DNA from: an uncultured Granulosicoccaceae bacterium
GTDB taxonomy: Bacteria > Pseudomonadota > Gammaproteobacteria > Granulosicoccales > Granulosicoccaceae
Direction: 5' to 3'
Assembly: GCA_938041955.1 (NCBI GenBank)
Contig: CALISD010000007.1
Location: 1 to 64,000, forward strand
Length of the DNA: 64,000 nt
Shown one piece after another: positions 42,652 through 50,264 of the stretch (position 1 is the first letter of the stretch; every line of letters begins with the position of its first letter). Under the pieces are notes generated by a model. It made no database searches and was not told the origin of the DNA. It was given only the letters and a program-made list of their open reading frames with translations. A program made the translations under genes and the position numbers.

Positions 42652-44562
42652 TTACCAACCGATAGACCATAGCCACAATCTGACTCGATCCACAATTTTG
42701 TGAGTCCAGATCCACAGGAGTTTTCTTTTACCCATGTCAATTCTTGCGACCCCTTCCATGCCCGGTCTGAGTTCAGGTGTTGCTTTGTCGAATTCCGCTT
42801 CCACTCGAAAGTAGCTATTCCCTTCACCCGAAATCGCCATGGGATTGACTTGATCAACGGCAAAGTGAATTGGCTCGCCCGGCATCGCAGCAATAACTAC
42901 CTTGCCTTCTTTGCTATTGTCGACGCCCGCCATATCGCGCTCGTTTACCTTAACAATCACTTTATATTCTTCGGCTGGTGCTACTTCAAATAGTATGTCG
43001 CCTATAGCGACCGGAGCACCGAGAGATTGGCTAAGGTCACCACTGGTGACATAGCCGTCGTAAGGGGCTTTTAATTCTGTGCGCGCTATGCGCTCAAGTA
43101 CCAGAGAATGTTCTGCTTCGATTTGCTCAGACTTAGCCCGTAAGATGCTGAGCTCTGTTCGGGCTTTCTTTGCCAGTGCTTCCTGGTAAGCCTTTTTTAT
43201 TTTATTTTCTTCGCTTTGCCACTTTCGCAGCTCGAGTTGCAGTGTTCGATCATCGAGCGTAGCCAACAGTTGACCTTTCTTTACCGAGTCCCCGGCGCGC
43301 ACTTCGGAGGATTTGATGAACCCTGCAATTGGGGCGGCAATAACCTGAGATTGTGCGCCCTCGATGAAGGCCGGCGCTGATACAATATGGTTGCCGTTGA
43401 AAATACCAGCAAGAAAAATAGTGGCCGCAGCAATTGCTGCTACCAGTTTCAATTTAAGATGTTTGGGACCTAGCAAGCTTTGGCAGGTGGCTCGCAACGA
43501 ATCTCTGGCTTTGCTTAGAATCGATCGTTCTTCAAAACGTTTTAATTCAATGATCGGGGCAATTGCGCTTAAGACTGATTCACACCATTGCACAGTGTCC
43601 TGGTCAAATGGGTTGGATTGTGAGCGTTCAAGTGTTATCGCTCCAAACTCACTGCGGCCTTCGAGTGCAAAGGTGGCGATGCTGGAGTTTTCACTGTGGT
43701 GAGACTGCAGGTCTTTGTGTGCCTGGTCTATAACCGATTCTGCATCGGTGATTCTCGGTAGAGTAATTGTGCTGTCTTGATCAAGGCTCTCTTCCATTGC
43801 CGCTTCTATGCGTCGCACCAGTTGTGTGCGCTCGTCAAAACTCGCCAGATGAGAAATACATTCCGCACGAATGACAACCCCTTTTTTCAAACCGATTGTC
43901 ACGCGATCGCAATTTAAACGATCACTTATTCGAGCTGCGACTTCCATACACGCTTTTTGTGAGTTGGAATGCTTCAGCGCTGATGAGATTAATGACTGGG
44001 TGAATGCGCCAGCTTCAATTTGCACACCGTCAGAAATCTGGCTTAATGATTCGAGCCAAAAGCCACCCCATTGGAGGAGCTGGAGTACAACGTTTTGACG
44101 TGATTGCGGTCGAGGTGTCATTAACAGCGCAACGTAGCCAAGTGTTTTTTCACCGTCTTTGACCGGAGTAGCGATGATGTCGCCGAGCCGACCGTTCGAG
44201 TTCCCGAAAGGAATCTCAGTGGTAATTACCGGCTTATTGTTTTCAAAAGCCTGTTGTCCGGCTATCGCGAGTTTGTCTGCACCAACACCGTTTTCAGGGC
44301 GCATGGCCAGCATATTACCGCTCGCGTCGTAGACTACCCCGGTGATCACGTCTGCAATCATTTTGCACTGCCAAACCAACCACTTGTTGGCCAGTTCGCT
44401 GTTAAGGCCTTCCGCACGGACACCCGGTGCCTGAGCATAAGCTTCCTGACCGTCAGCATCATTGCTTGAATCGATCAAATGATCAGAGTGCATCTCGCCG
44501 ACGTTGGCTTGATGCAATTCGTCAGGTGCTTCGGAGGAAATTTGTTCTGCCGCAGCGTTCAT
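42652..44562 (-). CDS. GAF-domain HlyD-type adaptor
   Basis: 636 residues. A cytoplasmic N-terminal half has no signal peptide and contains sensor-like segments, including a GAF-like domain about 190-345 (KACMEVAARISDRLNCDRVTIGLKKG...SIATFALEGRSEFGAITLERS). One membrane helix lies near 372-392 (LKLVAAIAAATIFLAGIF). A periplasmic HlyD half follows: VIAAPIAGFIKSSEVRAGDSVKKGQLLATLDDR, a coiled hairpin rich in Lys/Glu, LKAPYDGYVTSGDLSQSLGAPVAIGDILFEVAP, and a C-terminal barrel. Joining a ligand-binding GAF module to an adaptor implies transport or proteolysis gated by a cytoplasmic signal. It is the first gene of the minus-strand run. Confidence 0.85.
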   Translation of the reverse strand: MNAAAEQISSEAPDELHQANVGEMHSDHLIDSSNDADGQEAYAQAPGVRAEGLNSELANKWLVWQCKMIADVITGVVYDASGNMLAMRPENGVGADKLAIAGQQAFENNKPVITTEIPFGNSNGRLGDIIATPVKDGEKTLGYVALLMTPRPQSRQNVVLQLLQWGGFWLESLSQISDGVQIEAGAFTQSLISSALKHSNSQKACMEVAARISDRLNCDRVTIGLKKGVVIRAECISHLASFDERTQLVRRIEAAMEESLDQDSTITLPRITDAESVIDQAHKDLQSHHSENSSIATFALEGRSEFGAITLERSQSNPFDQDTVQWCESVLSAIAPIIELKRFEERSILSKARDSLRATCQSLLGPKHLKLKLVAAIAAATIFLAGIFNGNHIVSAPAFIEGAQSQVIAAPIAGFIKSSEVRAGDSVKKGQLLATLDDRTLQLELRKWQSEENKIKKAYQEALAKKARTELSILRAKSEQIEAEHSLVLERIARTELKAPYDGYVTSGDLSQSLGAPVAIGDILFEVAPAEEYKVIVKVNERDMAGVDNSKEGKVVIAAMPGEPIHFAVDQVNPMAISGEGNSYFRVEAEFDKATPELRPGMEGVARIDMGKRKLLWIWTHKIVDRVRLWLWSIGW

Positions 44563-45116
44563 TCATGAACTCCGAGTACTGAAAATGTGAGTAAACCGAA
44601 TGATGATTCTGTCCTCGATAAGATGTCGTCGCCAAGGGTACGAGAGAGGTGACTTATTAGGGAGAGACAGCAACATCTGATCCAATCAAACGTGGTCTAC
44701 ACTGGCGTTTGTGCAGTGGTTCTCACTAAAGTGATGACCAGTCGACACTAAGAGCTTGTTGCCTGTTATTTGTAATCGCTATGTTGCTCGATGAGTGAGC
44801 GGCGCGCTTTTTTGTGAGCTTTTAATTGCAACAACATCTGCAATTTACAAACCGGCTAGGGGCACCGAGTGCCGGGTGTGGCGATTCTCAGGGTGGTTTT
44901 AGCGCGTGCGCGCCAGATCCATTCGGACAATTGCAAATGGCACACTATTAGATGGGGTTGTTCTAGTGGAAGGAAGACCCTTTTTGTCAGGGCATCGGCG
45001 TGCCAAGGATTTCCTGATTTTCACCATACCTGAAGGACAATTGCCGTACATTAGGGATCGTAAACGGAGCCTTTCTGCCCGTTGAATTTTTTGTGACTGA
45101 TAGATGAGGTGAACAA
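44563..45116. other. 554-base divergent intergenic region
   Basis: Between the GAF-HlyD gene (minus) and the DUF4197 lipoprotein gene (plus). No supported gene. It holds a GGCAC-CGA-GTGCC hairpin near 44860-44873, a T-tract after GAGCGGCGCGC near 44810, and GAGGTG before the ATG at 45117. The longest plus-strand reading near its end (GTG 44967, 39 codons) lacks a ribosome site. Its length suggests regulated divergent promoters; I could not fix their positions. Confidence 0.4.
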
Positions 45117-45851
45117 ATGCGGCTAGTAAAACAGTTAGTGCTTGGCGGGGTGTTATTTCTTACCGGTTGTGCCAACAACGCGGAATTGCTTGACGGTTTG
45201 GAAGAAATTGCCGGGCAAGCCATGGGTCAATCGACCGCAGCGTTGACGATCGATGATATTTCCAACGGTCTGAAGCAGGCGCTTTCAGCGGGCACCCAGC
45301 AGGTGGTCAATCAACTTGGTCAAACTGATGGATTTAACGCTGACCCGGTCATCCGCATACCGCTGCCAAGAGCACTGGTGAGTGCAAGAAAGGTGGCAGA
45401 TAAGGTTGGCATGGCGAGTAGTTTTGATTCCCTGGAAACCCGTTTAAATGAGGCGGCAGAGAAGGCGGTGCCGAATGCGCGTAGATTATTTCTCAGTGCG
45501 ATAAGTCAAATGACGCTGGCTGATGCGCGTGGCATATTGCAAGGGCCGGATGACTCTGCGACGCAATTCTTTCGCAGAACGATGGGGAATCAACTAAGCG
45601 ACTCTATGCGACCTATAATAGACAACAGTCTGTCTCAGGTAGGTGCTGTTCGTGGCTTCCAGCAACTGTTGGCAAGTTACCGGCAAATTCCATTTGCACC
45701 GCCTGTCGAGGCTGACCTGACGGCTCACGTGCTCGAAAAAGGGATGCAAGGCATCTGGCACTATATTGCGCTTGAAGAACGGGCTATACGTGAGAATCCG
45801 ATCAAGCGAACCACAGAATTAATGCGTCGGGTTTTCGGGAGTGTCAGCTAG
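45117..45851 (+). CDS. DUF4197 lipoprotein
   Basis: 244 residues with a lipoprotein signal (LVLGGVLFLTGC, lipobox LTGC, Cys at 18). The mature part matches DUF4197: DDISNGLKQALSAGTQQVVNQLGQTDGFNADPVIRIPLPRAL, MTLADARGILQGPDDSATQFFRRTMGNQL, and LTAHVLEKGMQGIWHYIALEERAIRENPIKRTTELMRRVFG. Function unknown; the protein is mostly helical. The residue after the lipid Cys is Ala, so outer-membrane sorting is expected. GAGGTG lies six bases before the ATG. Confidence 0.9.
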   Translation: MRLVKQLVLGGVLFLTGCANNAELLDGLEEIAGQAMGQSTAALTIDDISNGLKQALSAGTQQVVNQLGQTDGFNADPVIRIPLPRALVSARKVADKVGMASSFDSLETRLNEAAEKAVPNARRLFLSAISQMTLADARGILQGPDDSATQFFRRTMGNQLSDSMRPIIDNSLSQVGAVRGFQQLLASYRQIPFAPPVEADLTAHVLEKGMQGIWHYIALEERAIRENPIKRTTELMRRVFGSVS

Positions 45852-46030
45852 AGCAAGGCGTGCTAAAGCCTGGTCGTAAACTGCCTTGCGTCGGTTGGTG
45901 CGGGGTCGATCAGCTGTCTTGCATCGACTGTGTTTGCTAAACTACCGAGCTGGTCGCGATCTGCTGTATTGATTGGGGAACGATCAGTTTTCGGGTGCTG
46001 GTAATTTTAATTTCAATGACGGGGGCTCGT

Positions 46031-46225
46031 GTGAGCGTTCACCAAGACAAAGTTTTTTTTAAAGTATTTATCGGGGTGCTGGCTGGTTTGGCACTTTTTA
46101 CGTTCGCAATTGCGATATTGGCCAACATGTTTTCGCCTGACGGTGAGGGCGCACGGGATCCGTTGGTGCAAATGCAGTTAGAGGAACGTTTGATGCCGGT
46201 TGGGAAATCCCGTATTGCTCAGTAA
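46031..46225 (+). CDS. Small membrane protein, paralogue of the cytochrome anchor
   Basis: 64 residues from GTG 46031, preceded by GGGGG at five bases; the track start at 45995 adds 12 residues. One membrane helix (FIGVLAGLALFTFAIAILANMF) is followed by a short acidic tail ending RLMPVGKSRIAQ. The whole protein aligns with the first 55 residues of the dihaem cytochrome downstream (FAFVLGALVLFTLFIAFIANTLSP...FISPVGRSRVK). It looks like a stand-alone copy of that anchor, or the cytochrome is a later fusion of anchor plus haem domains. Function unknown. Confidence 0.72.
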   Translation: MSVHQDKVFFKVFIGVLAGLALFTFAIAILANMFSPDGEGARDPLVQMQLEERLMPVGKSRIAQ

Positions 46226-46239
46226 GATCATGGCTTAAA

Positions 46240-46255
46240 GGAGGGTTCGACCTCC
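46240..46255 (+). other. Hairpin downstream of small anchor protein
   Basis: GGAGG-GTTCGA-CCTCC forms a five-base G/C stem in the 82-base gap before the 32-residue ORF. No T-tract follows. It could be a weak attenuator or stabilise the upstream message. Confidence 0.3.
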
Positions 46256-46306
46256 CCGGCATGACTTGTGGCTGGAGTTGAAAAATATCTATCATGAGGA
46301 GTGAAG

Positions 46307-46405
46307 TTGGTAGATCACTGGCCTGGTCAACTTATGGTTCCGCAACTGCTTTATCTAACAACGCTCGCCCTGGTATTTACTGTATATCTTTTGATCAATA
46401 AATAA
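46307..46405 (+). CDS. 32-residue single-pass membrane peptide (not in ORF track)
   Basis: Translated by hand from TTG 46307: a 32-residue peptide with a short polar head (VDHWPGQ), then one hydrophobic helix (VPQLLYLTTLALVFTVYLLI) and NK. A strong GAGGAG lies five bases before the TTG; a GTG at 46301 in the same frame is too close to it. The stop is directly followed by the GTGGAG that serves the cytochrome start, so the three genes are packed as an operon. The size and layout recall tiny accessory subunits of respiratory complexes, but no family is recognised. Confidence 0.6.
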   Translation: MVDHWPGQLMVPQLLYLTTLALVFTVYLLINK

Positions 46406-46417
46406 GTGGAGAAACTG

Positions 46418-47386
46418 ATGAGTCATAGCGACTCCAACTTCTATAAGTCTTTTGCGTTTGTTCTGGGCGCGTTGGTGCTCTTTACTCTATTTATCGCATT
46501 TATTGCCAATACATTGTCTCCTGCAGCGGGCGATGATCCCCTGGCGATGGCCGAGCAGCAGAAGTTCATATCTCCGGTGGGGCGTTCGCGTGTGAAGGCC
46601 GTTGCGGAGGCAGCTACTAACGCAACGGTGCAGCCGGTGCCTGCAAAGCAAGCGGCAACCACCGAGACTGAAAGTTCCAGTACACCAGATGAGGTTAAAA
46701 CCCCGGTGGCTGAAGAAACGGTTGCTACGACGGAGGCCGCTGCGGCAGTCGAAGATTCAACTGCAGCCACCACAGCAGAGGTGTCTTCACCTGTAGTAAA
46801 TGCGTCTATGAAAGTGAAAGCGACAGTAGCGACGAATTGCGCAGGCTGTCATAACACCGGCCTGCATGGCGCGGCGAAACCGGCTGATGCTGAAGCGTGG
46901 AGCGCCTTGGCAGATAAAGGCATTGACACTCTGACAATGAGCGTCATAAATGGTAAGGGTAAAATGCCTGCTCGAGCGGAGTCGAGTCTGAGTGATGAAG
47001 AAATCAAGCAAGCTGTGCAATTGATGATTTCAAAGGCTACAGGTGCATCTGCGAAGAATGCTTCGGGCATAGCAACGACTGCAACTGTTGCAACAACTGC
47101 AGCGATTGCCGCACCGGCGGTGACAAAAGAGCCAGTGCAAACTGTGGAGATACCTGCTGCAGTTAAGGAGGTTGTCGATACTACCTGTGCAGCGTGTCAT
47201 ATCTCCGGTGTTGCGAATGCGCCTAAGTATGGTGATAAGGAGGCTTGGGCCAAGCGCATGGAGAAGGGGATTGATGCTGTGACCTCCAGTGCGATCACCG
47301 GCATCGGTGCTATGCCGCCACGTGGCGGAAGTGCATTAAATGATGAGCAAATGAAGATCGCCATCGAGTACATGCTTAGTAAGTAA
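46418..47386 (+). CDS. Membrane-anchored dihaem cytochrome c (c5-like)
   Basis: 322 residues from ATG 46418, with GGAG seven bases upstream. The order is a membrane anchor (about 8-30), a short SPVGRSRV segment, an Ala/Thr/Glu-rich linker (about 60-130), haem domain one (NCAGCHNTG; distal Met in KGKMPAR), a second Ala/Thr linker, and haem domain two (TCAACHISG; distal Met in IGAMPPRGG). Both domains belong to the cytochrome c5 (CytC class I) family and should carry electrons in the periplasm, probably to a terminal oxidase. The partner proteins are not in the window. Confidence 0.9.
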   Translation: MSHSDSNFYKSFAFVLGALVLFTLFIAFIANTLSPAAGDDPLAMAEQQKFISPVGRSRVKAVAEAATNATVQPVPAKQAATTETESSSTPDEVKTPVAEETVATTEAAAAVEDSTAATTAEVSSPVVNASMKVKATVATNCAGCHNTGLHGAAKPADAEAWSALADKGIDTLTMSVINGKGKMPARAESSLSDEEIKQAVQLMISKATGASAKNASGIATTATVATTAAIAAPAVTKEPVQTVEIPAAVKEVVDTTCAACHISGVANAPKYGDKEAWAKRMEKGIDAVTSSAITGIGAMPPRGGSALNDEQMKIAIEYMLSK

Positions 47387-47398
47387 AGTGATGTCGTA

Positions 47399-47426
47399 TG
47401 AGTGCGGCGTCAGTTTGTCGCACTCA
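47399..47426. terminator. Hairpin between convergent cytochrome and antiporter genes
   Basis: TGAGTGCG-N12-CGCACTCA is a perfect eight-base stem filling the gap between the two stop codons and ending exactly at the antiporter stop. There is no T-tract on either strand, so bidirectional termination is likely only with help. Confidence 0.45.
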
Positions 47427-48596
47427 CTAGTCTTGCCGAAGCTTGTCATCTGTCGCGATGGGCGTTGGGTAGCGCATTACGATCCAATAGGACGAAATAA
47501 TAAACGTCATAAGCGTCGCCGTCTGCACCGTCATGGACGCTTTCTCTGAAATGACTCCGGCACTTACCGCGACAACGGCTACTAACAGTGAAAATTCACT
47601 GATCTGCCCGAGCCGTACGCCAATCTCGCCAGACATTTTGGCTTTTTCTTTTTCCCGTCTAAGCAGCAGCTTGAATATCAAAGGCTTGGCAATTACTGCG
47701 GTTAGTGCCAATGCGGTAGCAGGGAAAATTACTCCGGATACGCTAGTGATATCAAAGCCTGCTCCGAGTCCGAAGAAAAACATAATCAGGAAAAAATCAC
47801 GCAGGGGCTTTAAGCTTTCTGCGATGTAGCGCGCGATTGGATTGGCTGCAAGCGAAACGCCGGCGATAAACGCGCCAATCTCATGCGATAGCCCGACAGC
47901 GTGTGCGAGCTCAGCGATGCCCAGACACCAGCCGACGGTAGCGAGAAAAATGTACTCGGTAATCTGGTCAAAACGCTGAAATAGTCGGGACAACACGTAT
48001 TTTGAAATAAAGTAGGCGGCGCCTGCGATGGTCGGGAGCAAAATCAGCATGCCGAGTACTTCGAGTATCGCAGAGCCCTGGTGTCCTAATTCATCGAGCA
48101 ATAACAGCGCGACAACAGCAATAATGTCCTGCAGCAACAGGATGCTGACGATGATTTCGCCCATGCGTTGATGGTGCAGCGCGCTGGTGGGAAGAAGCTT
48201 CAGCCCAACGATAGTTGATGAGAACATCATGGTCGTGCCAATCACGGCACTATCTGTCGGTGAGAATCCAAAGGCCATGGAAATCACAAACCCGAGCAGT
48301 GCGAATGTGATGCAACTTAGAAGTGTGACGACCGTTGCCTCGCGCAGCAGGTTTTGCAGGTCTCTCGGTTCCAGGTTTAGGCCGAGTAAAAATAGCAGGA
48401 AGATGATGCCCACATTGGCTATATCTGCCACCAGTGCGGGATCTGGCACCAGGCCCGTTACATGAGGTCCGGCTAACAGGCCGACGGCAATGTAGGCCAC
48501 GAGCAGAGACTGGCGTGCATACAGCGCGACGGTAGCGAGCACAGTCGCGCCAGTGAAAATTAGAAAGATGGTGTAAAGTATGGAGTCTCCGCTCAA
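47427..48596 (-). CDS. CPA2-family cation:proton antiporter (KefB-like, no RCK domain)
   Basis: 389 residues and about 12 membrane helices. CPA2 features: VGLLAGPHVTGLVPDPALVADIANVGIIFLLFLLGLNLEP, SSTIVGLKLLPTSALHHQRMGEIIVSILLLQDIIAVVALLLL, IGAFIAGVSLAANPIA, and FFLIMFFFGLGAGFD. The QD pair in the LLLQDI segment is the usual cation site. Unlike KefB/KefC it ends after the membrane domain, with no TrkA-N regulatory domain and no adjacent KefF/G gene. It probably exchanges Na+ or K+ for protons. Confidence 0.9.
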   Translation of the reverse strand: MSGDSILYTIFLIFTGATVLATVALYARQSLLVAYIAVGLLAGPHVTGLVPDPALVADIANVGIIFLLFLLGLNLEPRDLQNLLREATVVTLLSCITFALLGFVISMAFGFSPTDSAVIGTTMMFSSTIVGLKLLPTSALHHQRMGEIIVSILLLQDIIAVVALLLLDELGHQGSAILEVLGMLILLPTIAGAAYFISKYVLSRLFQRFDQITEYIFLATVGWCLGIAELAHAVGLSHEIGAFIAGVSLAANPIARYIAESLKPLRDFFLIMFFFGLGAGFDITSVSGVIFPATALALTAVIAKPLIFKLLLRREKEKAKMSGEIGVRLGQISEFSLLVAVVAVSAGVISEKASMTVQTATLMTFIISSYWIVMRYPTPIATDDKLRQD

Positions 48597-48879
48597 AGCG
48601 GCAGGCCTTTTTTACAATTTGCTGGGTCATTCACTGAAAGGGTAGTCTCTGTCGATCTTAGTGGCAGGCGCCGGCTATGCCGATGTAAAGGATGTCAGGT
48701 AAGTGTAGAGAGTAAATTGCCGTGTGTCGTTGACCATATGGCGAGGGTGCTGTCGGTAAGATCACCCGCGTGACCGAATAATCGGTTAAAATATCGTCCC
48801 GACGGATGCTGTTGAGTTGTAGCATTCAAGTCTCCCAAAGCCTGGTGACAGGTCCCTTAAATTTTACAGTTCGAATCCT

Positions 48880-49308
48880 ATGGCCCGTCTAGTTGAATTT
48901 GTCGGTAATCACCCCATCTTGTTTTTGGCGATCGCTGTGGTGATCGGCATGTTGGCCTTCTTTGAATATCAGCGCGCGTTTTCGGGTGTGAAAATCCTCA
49001 GTCCGATGGAGGCGACCCGGCTGCAAAATGATGAGTCGGCGGTGTTTGTTGATGTACGTGAAGATTCCGAGTACAAGATTGGCCATATTAAGGACACCAT
49101 TCATATTCCGATGAGCAGTTTCCCCAAGCGTATGGTTGAGTTGGAAAAACTGAAAGACAAACCGGTTATCGTATATTGCGCCAGTGGCGCCAGGGCTGGC
49201 GGGGCGGCAGGTAAGCTACGCAAAAATGGATTTCAGTCGGTCTACACTCTTCAAGGCGGGGCGGTAGGCTGGGAGAAAGCCAGTTTGCCACTTGCCACAA
49301 AAGCATAG
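48880..49308 (+). CDS. yibN: Membrane-anchored rhodanese-like protein (YibN)
   Basis: 142 residues. An N-terminal helix (HPILFLAIAVVIGMLAFFEYQ) anchors a single rhodanese domain: LSPMEATRLQNDESAVFVDVREDSEYKIGHIKDTIHIPMSSFPKR, active-site loop VIVYCASGARAGGAAG with Cys as first loop residue, and LQGGAVGWEKASLPL. It is the usual first gene of the gammaproteobacterial yibN-grxC-secB-gpsA block. Sulfur transfer is the family activity; the physiological acceptor is not known. Confidence 0.9.
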   Translation: MARLVEFVGNHPILFLAIAVVIGMLAFFEYQRAFSGVKILSPMEATRLQNDESAVFVDVREDSEYKIGHIKDTIHIPMSSFPKRMVELEKLKDKPVIVYCASGARAGGAAGKLRKNGFQSVYTLQGGAVGWEKASLPLATKA

Positions 49309-49328
49309 CCTTAAATTCCAGGGGCAGA

Positions 49329-49601
49329 GTGAGTGAGCAGATGAACAATGAAGTCGTAATGTATTCCACCGGGCTGTGTGGATTTTGCCGGGCGGCGAAA
49401 CGGTTACTCGACAACAAAGGTGTGGAATACCAATCCATAGCGGTGGATCGAGATGCTGAAAAGCGCCAGGAAATGATGGACAGAAGCGGGCGCCGCACGG
49501 TGCCGCAAATCTTCATTGGCGATCATCACGTCGGCGGATTCGACGATCTGCAGGCGCTTGAGTCAGCCGGCGAACTGGATGCGTTGTTAAATAAAAGCTA
49601 G
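49329..49601 (+). CDS. grxC: Glutaredoxin 3
   Basis: 90 residues (GTG 49329; ATG 49341 is the alternative start). Motifs VVMYSTGLCGFCRAAKRLLDNKGVEY (dithiol site CGFC instead of the common CPYC), RRTVPQIFIGDHHVGGFDDLQAL. It reduces protein disulfides with glutathione. It follows yibN by 20 bases and precedes secB by 126, in the order conserved across gammaproteobacteria. Confidence 0.93.
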   Translation: MSEQMNNEVVMYSTGLCGFCRAAKRLLDNKGVEYQSIAVDRDAEKRQEMMDRSGRRTVPQIFIGDHHVGGFDDLQALESAGELDALLNKS

Positions 49602-49727
49602 CCTGGTTTGCTGGCCGTATTGTGGTTGCAGGTTGCTCCGATCGTAAGCAATCATTTCGTAAGATTATCCAATTGCCAGATTGAACTACACTACCCCATT
49701 ATCTATTAATAACTCAGGAACCCACCC

Positions 49728-50222
49728 ATGGCTGAAGAAACGGGCGCTGCCGGTACTCAGGAAAATCCACAGATCTTTCGCGTGCAAAAGGTCTACATAA
49801 AAGATGTGTCCTTCGAGACCCCGCGTTCAACCGAAATATTTACCGAACAAGCGCAGTGGGCCCCCGAAGTAAAAGTGCAACTCAATACCGAAAACAAGAA
49901 TATTAGAGACGATCTGTTCGAATGTACCCTGATGCTCACAGTGACCGTTGAACTCGAAGAAAAGCCTGCCTACCTTGCAGAGGTTCAGCAATCAGGCTTG
50001 TTCACTATCGCGGGTTTTAACGAAGACGAAAAAGCGCACTTGCTTGGTAGTTACGCGCCTAGTGTTTTATTTCCGTTTGTGCGAGAAGTGGTCTCTGATT
50101 TGGCGGTGAAGGGCGGCTTTCCGCAAATGCTGCTTGATCCAATCAATTTTGACGCACTGTATTCGCAGCATCTGGCTTCTAATAAGCAACAGAATGCACC
50201 TGCGCCAGAAACGCAGCAGTAA
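49728..50222 (+). CDS. secB: Protein-export chaperone SecB
   Basis: 164 residues. SecB hallmarks: IFRVQKVYIKDVSFETPRSTEIF, LAEVQQSGLFTIAGF, LGSYAPSVLFPFVREVVSDLAVKGGFPQMLLDPINFDALY. The tetrameric chaperone holds preproteins unfolded for SecA. AGGA lies nine bases before the ATG. The extended Gln/Ala-rich C-terminus (KQQNAPAPETQQ) is a common variable tail. Presence of SecB supports a proteobacterial host. Confidence 0.96.
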   Translation: MAEETGAAGTQENPQIFRVQKVYIKDVSFETPRSTEIFTEQAQWAPEVKVQLNTENKNIRDDLFECTLMLTVTVELEEKPAYLAEVQQSGLFTIAGFNEDEKAHLLGSYAPSVLFPFVREVVSDLAVKGGFPQMLLDPINFDALYSQHLASNKQQNAPAPETQQ

Positions 50223-50236
50223 CAGATTACAGATGC

Positions 50237-50264
50237 AGGATATGCTGCGCTATAAAGCGCAATG
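50237..50264 (+). promoter_or_regulatory. Ribosome site with intervening hairpin before gpsA start
   Basis: AGGA at 50237-50240 is 21 bases before the ATG at 50262, too far for normal initiation. Between them TGCGC-TATAAA-GCGCA forms a hairpin ending directly at the ATG. If folded out, the remaining spacing is five bases, near optimal. No other ribosome site is visible. Confidence 0.5.

Noticed and set aside
44859-44875. GGCACCGAGTGCC, reminiscent of the end of a tracrRNA
   Set aside because: It is a five-base hairpin only; there is no anti-repeat, CRISPR array or Cas gene in the window.
44967-45086. 39-codon GTG-initiated ORF before the DUF4197 lipoprotein
   Set aside because: No ribosome site and no hydrophobic or leader-peptide character; probably chance.
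48869-48878. GTTCGAATCC, identical to a tRNA T-loop core, just before yibN
   Set aside because: The flanking bases do not form a T-stem, and no anticodon arm or acceptor stem can be placed around it.
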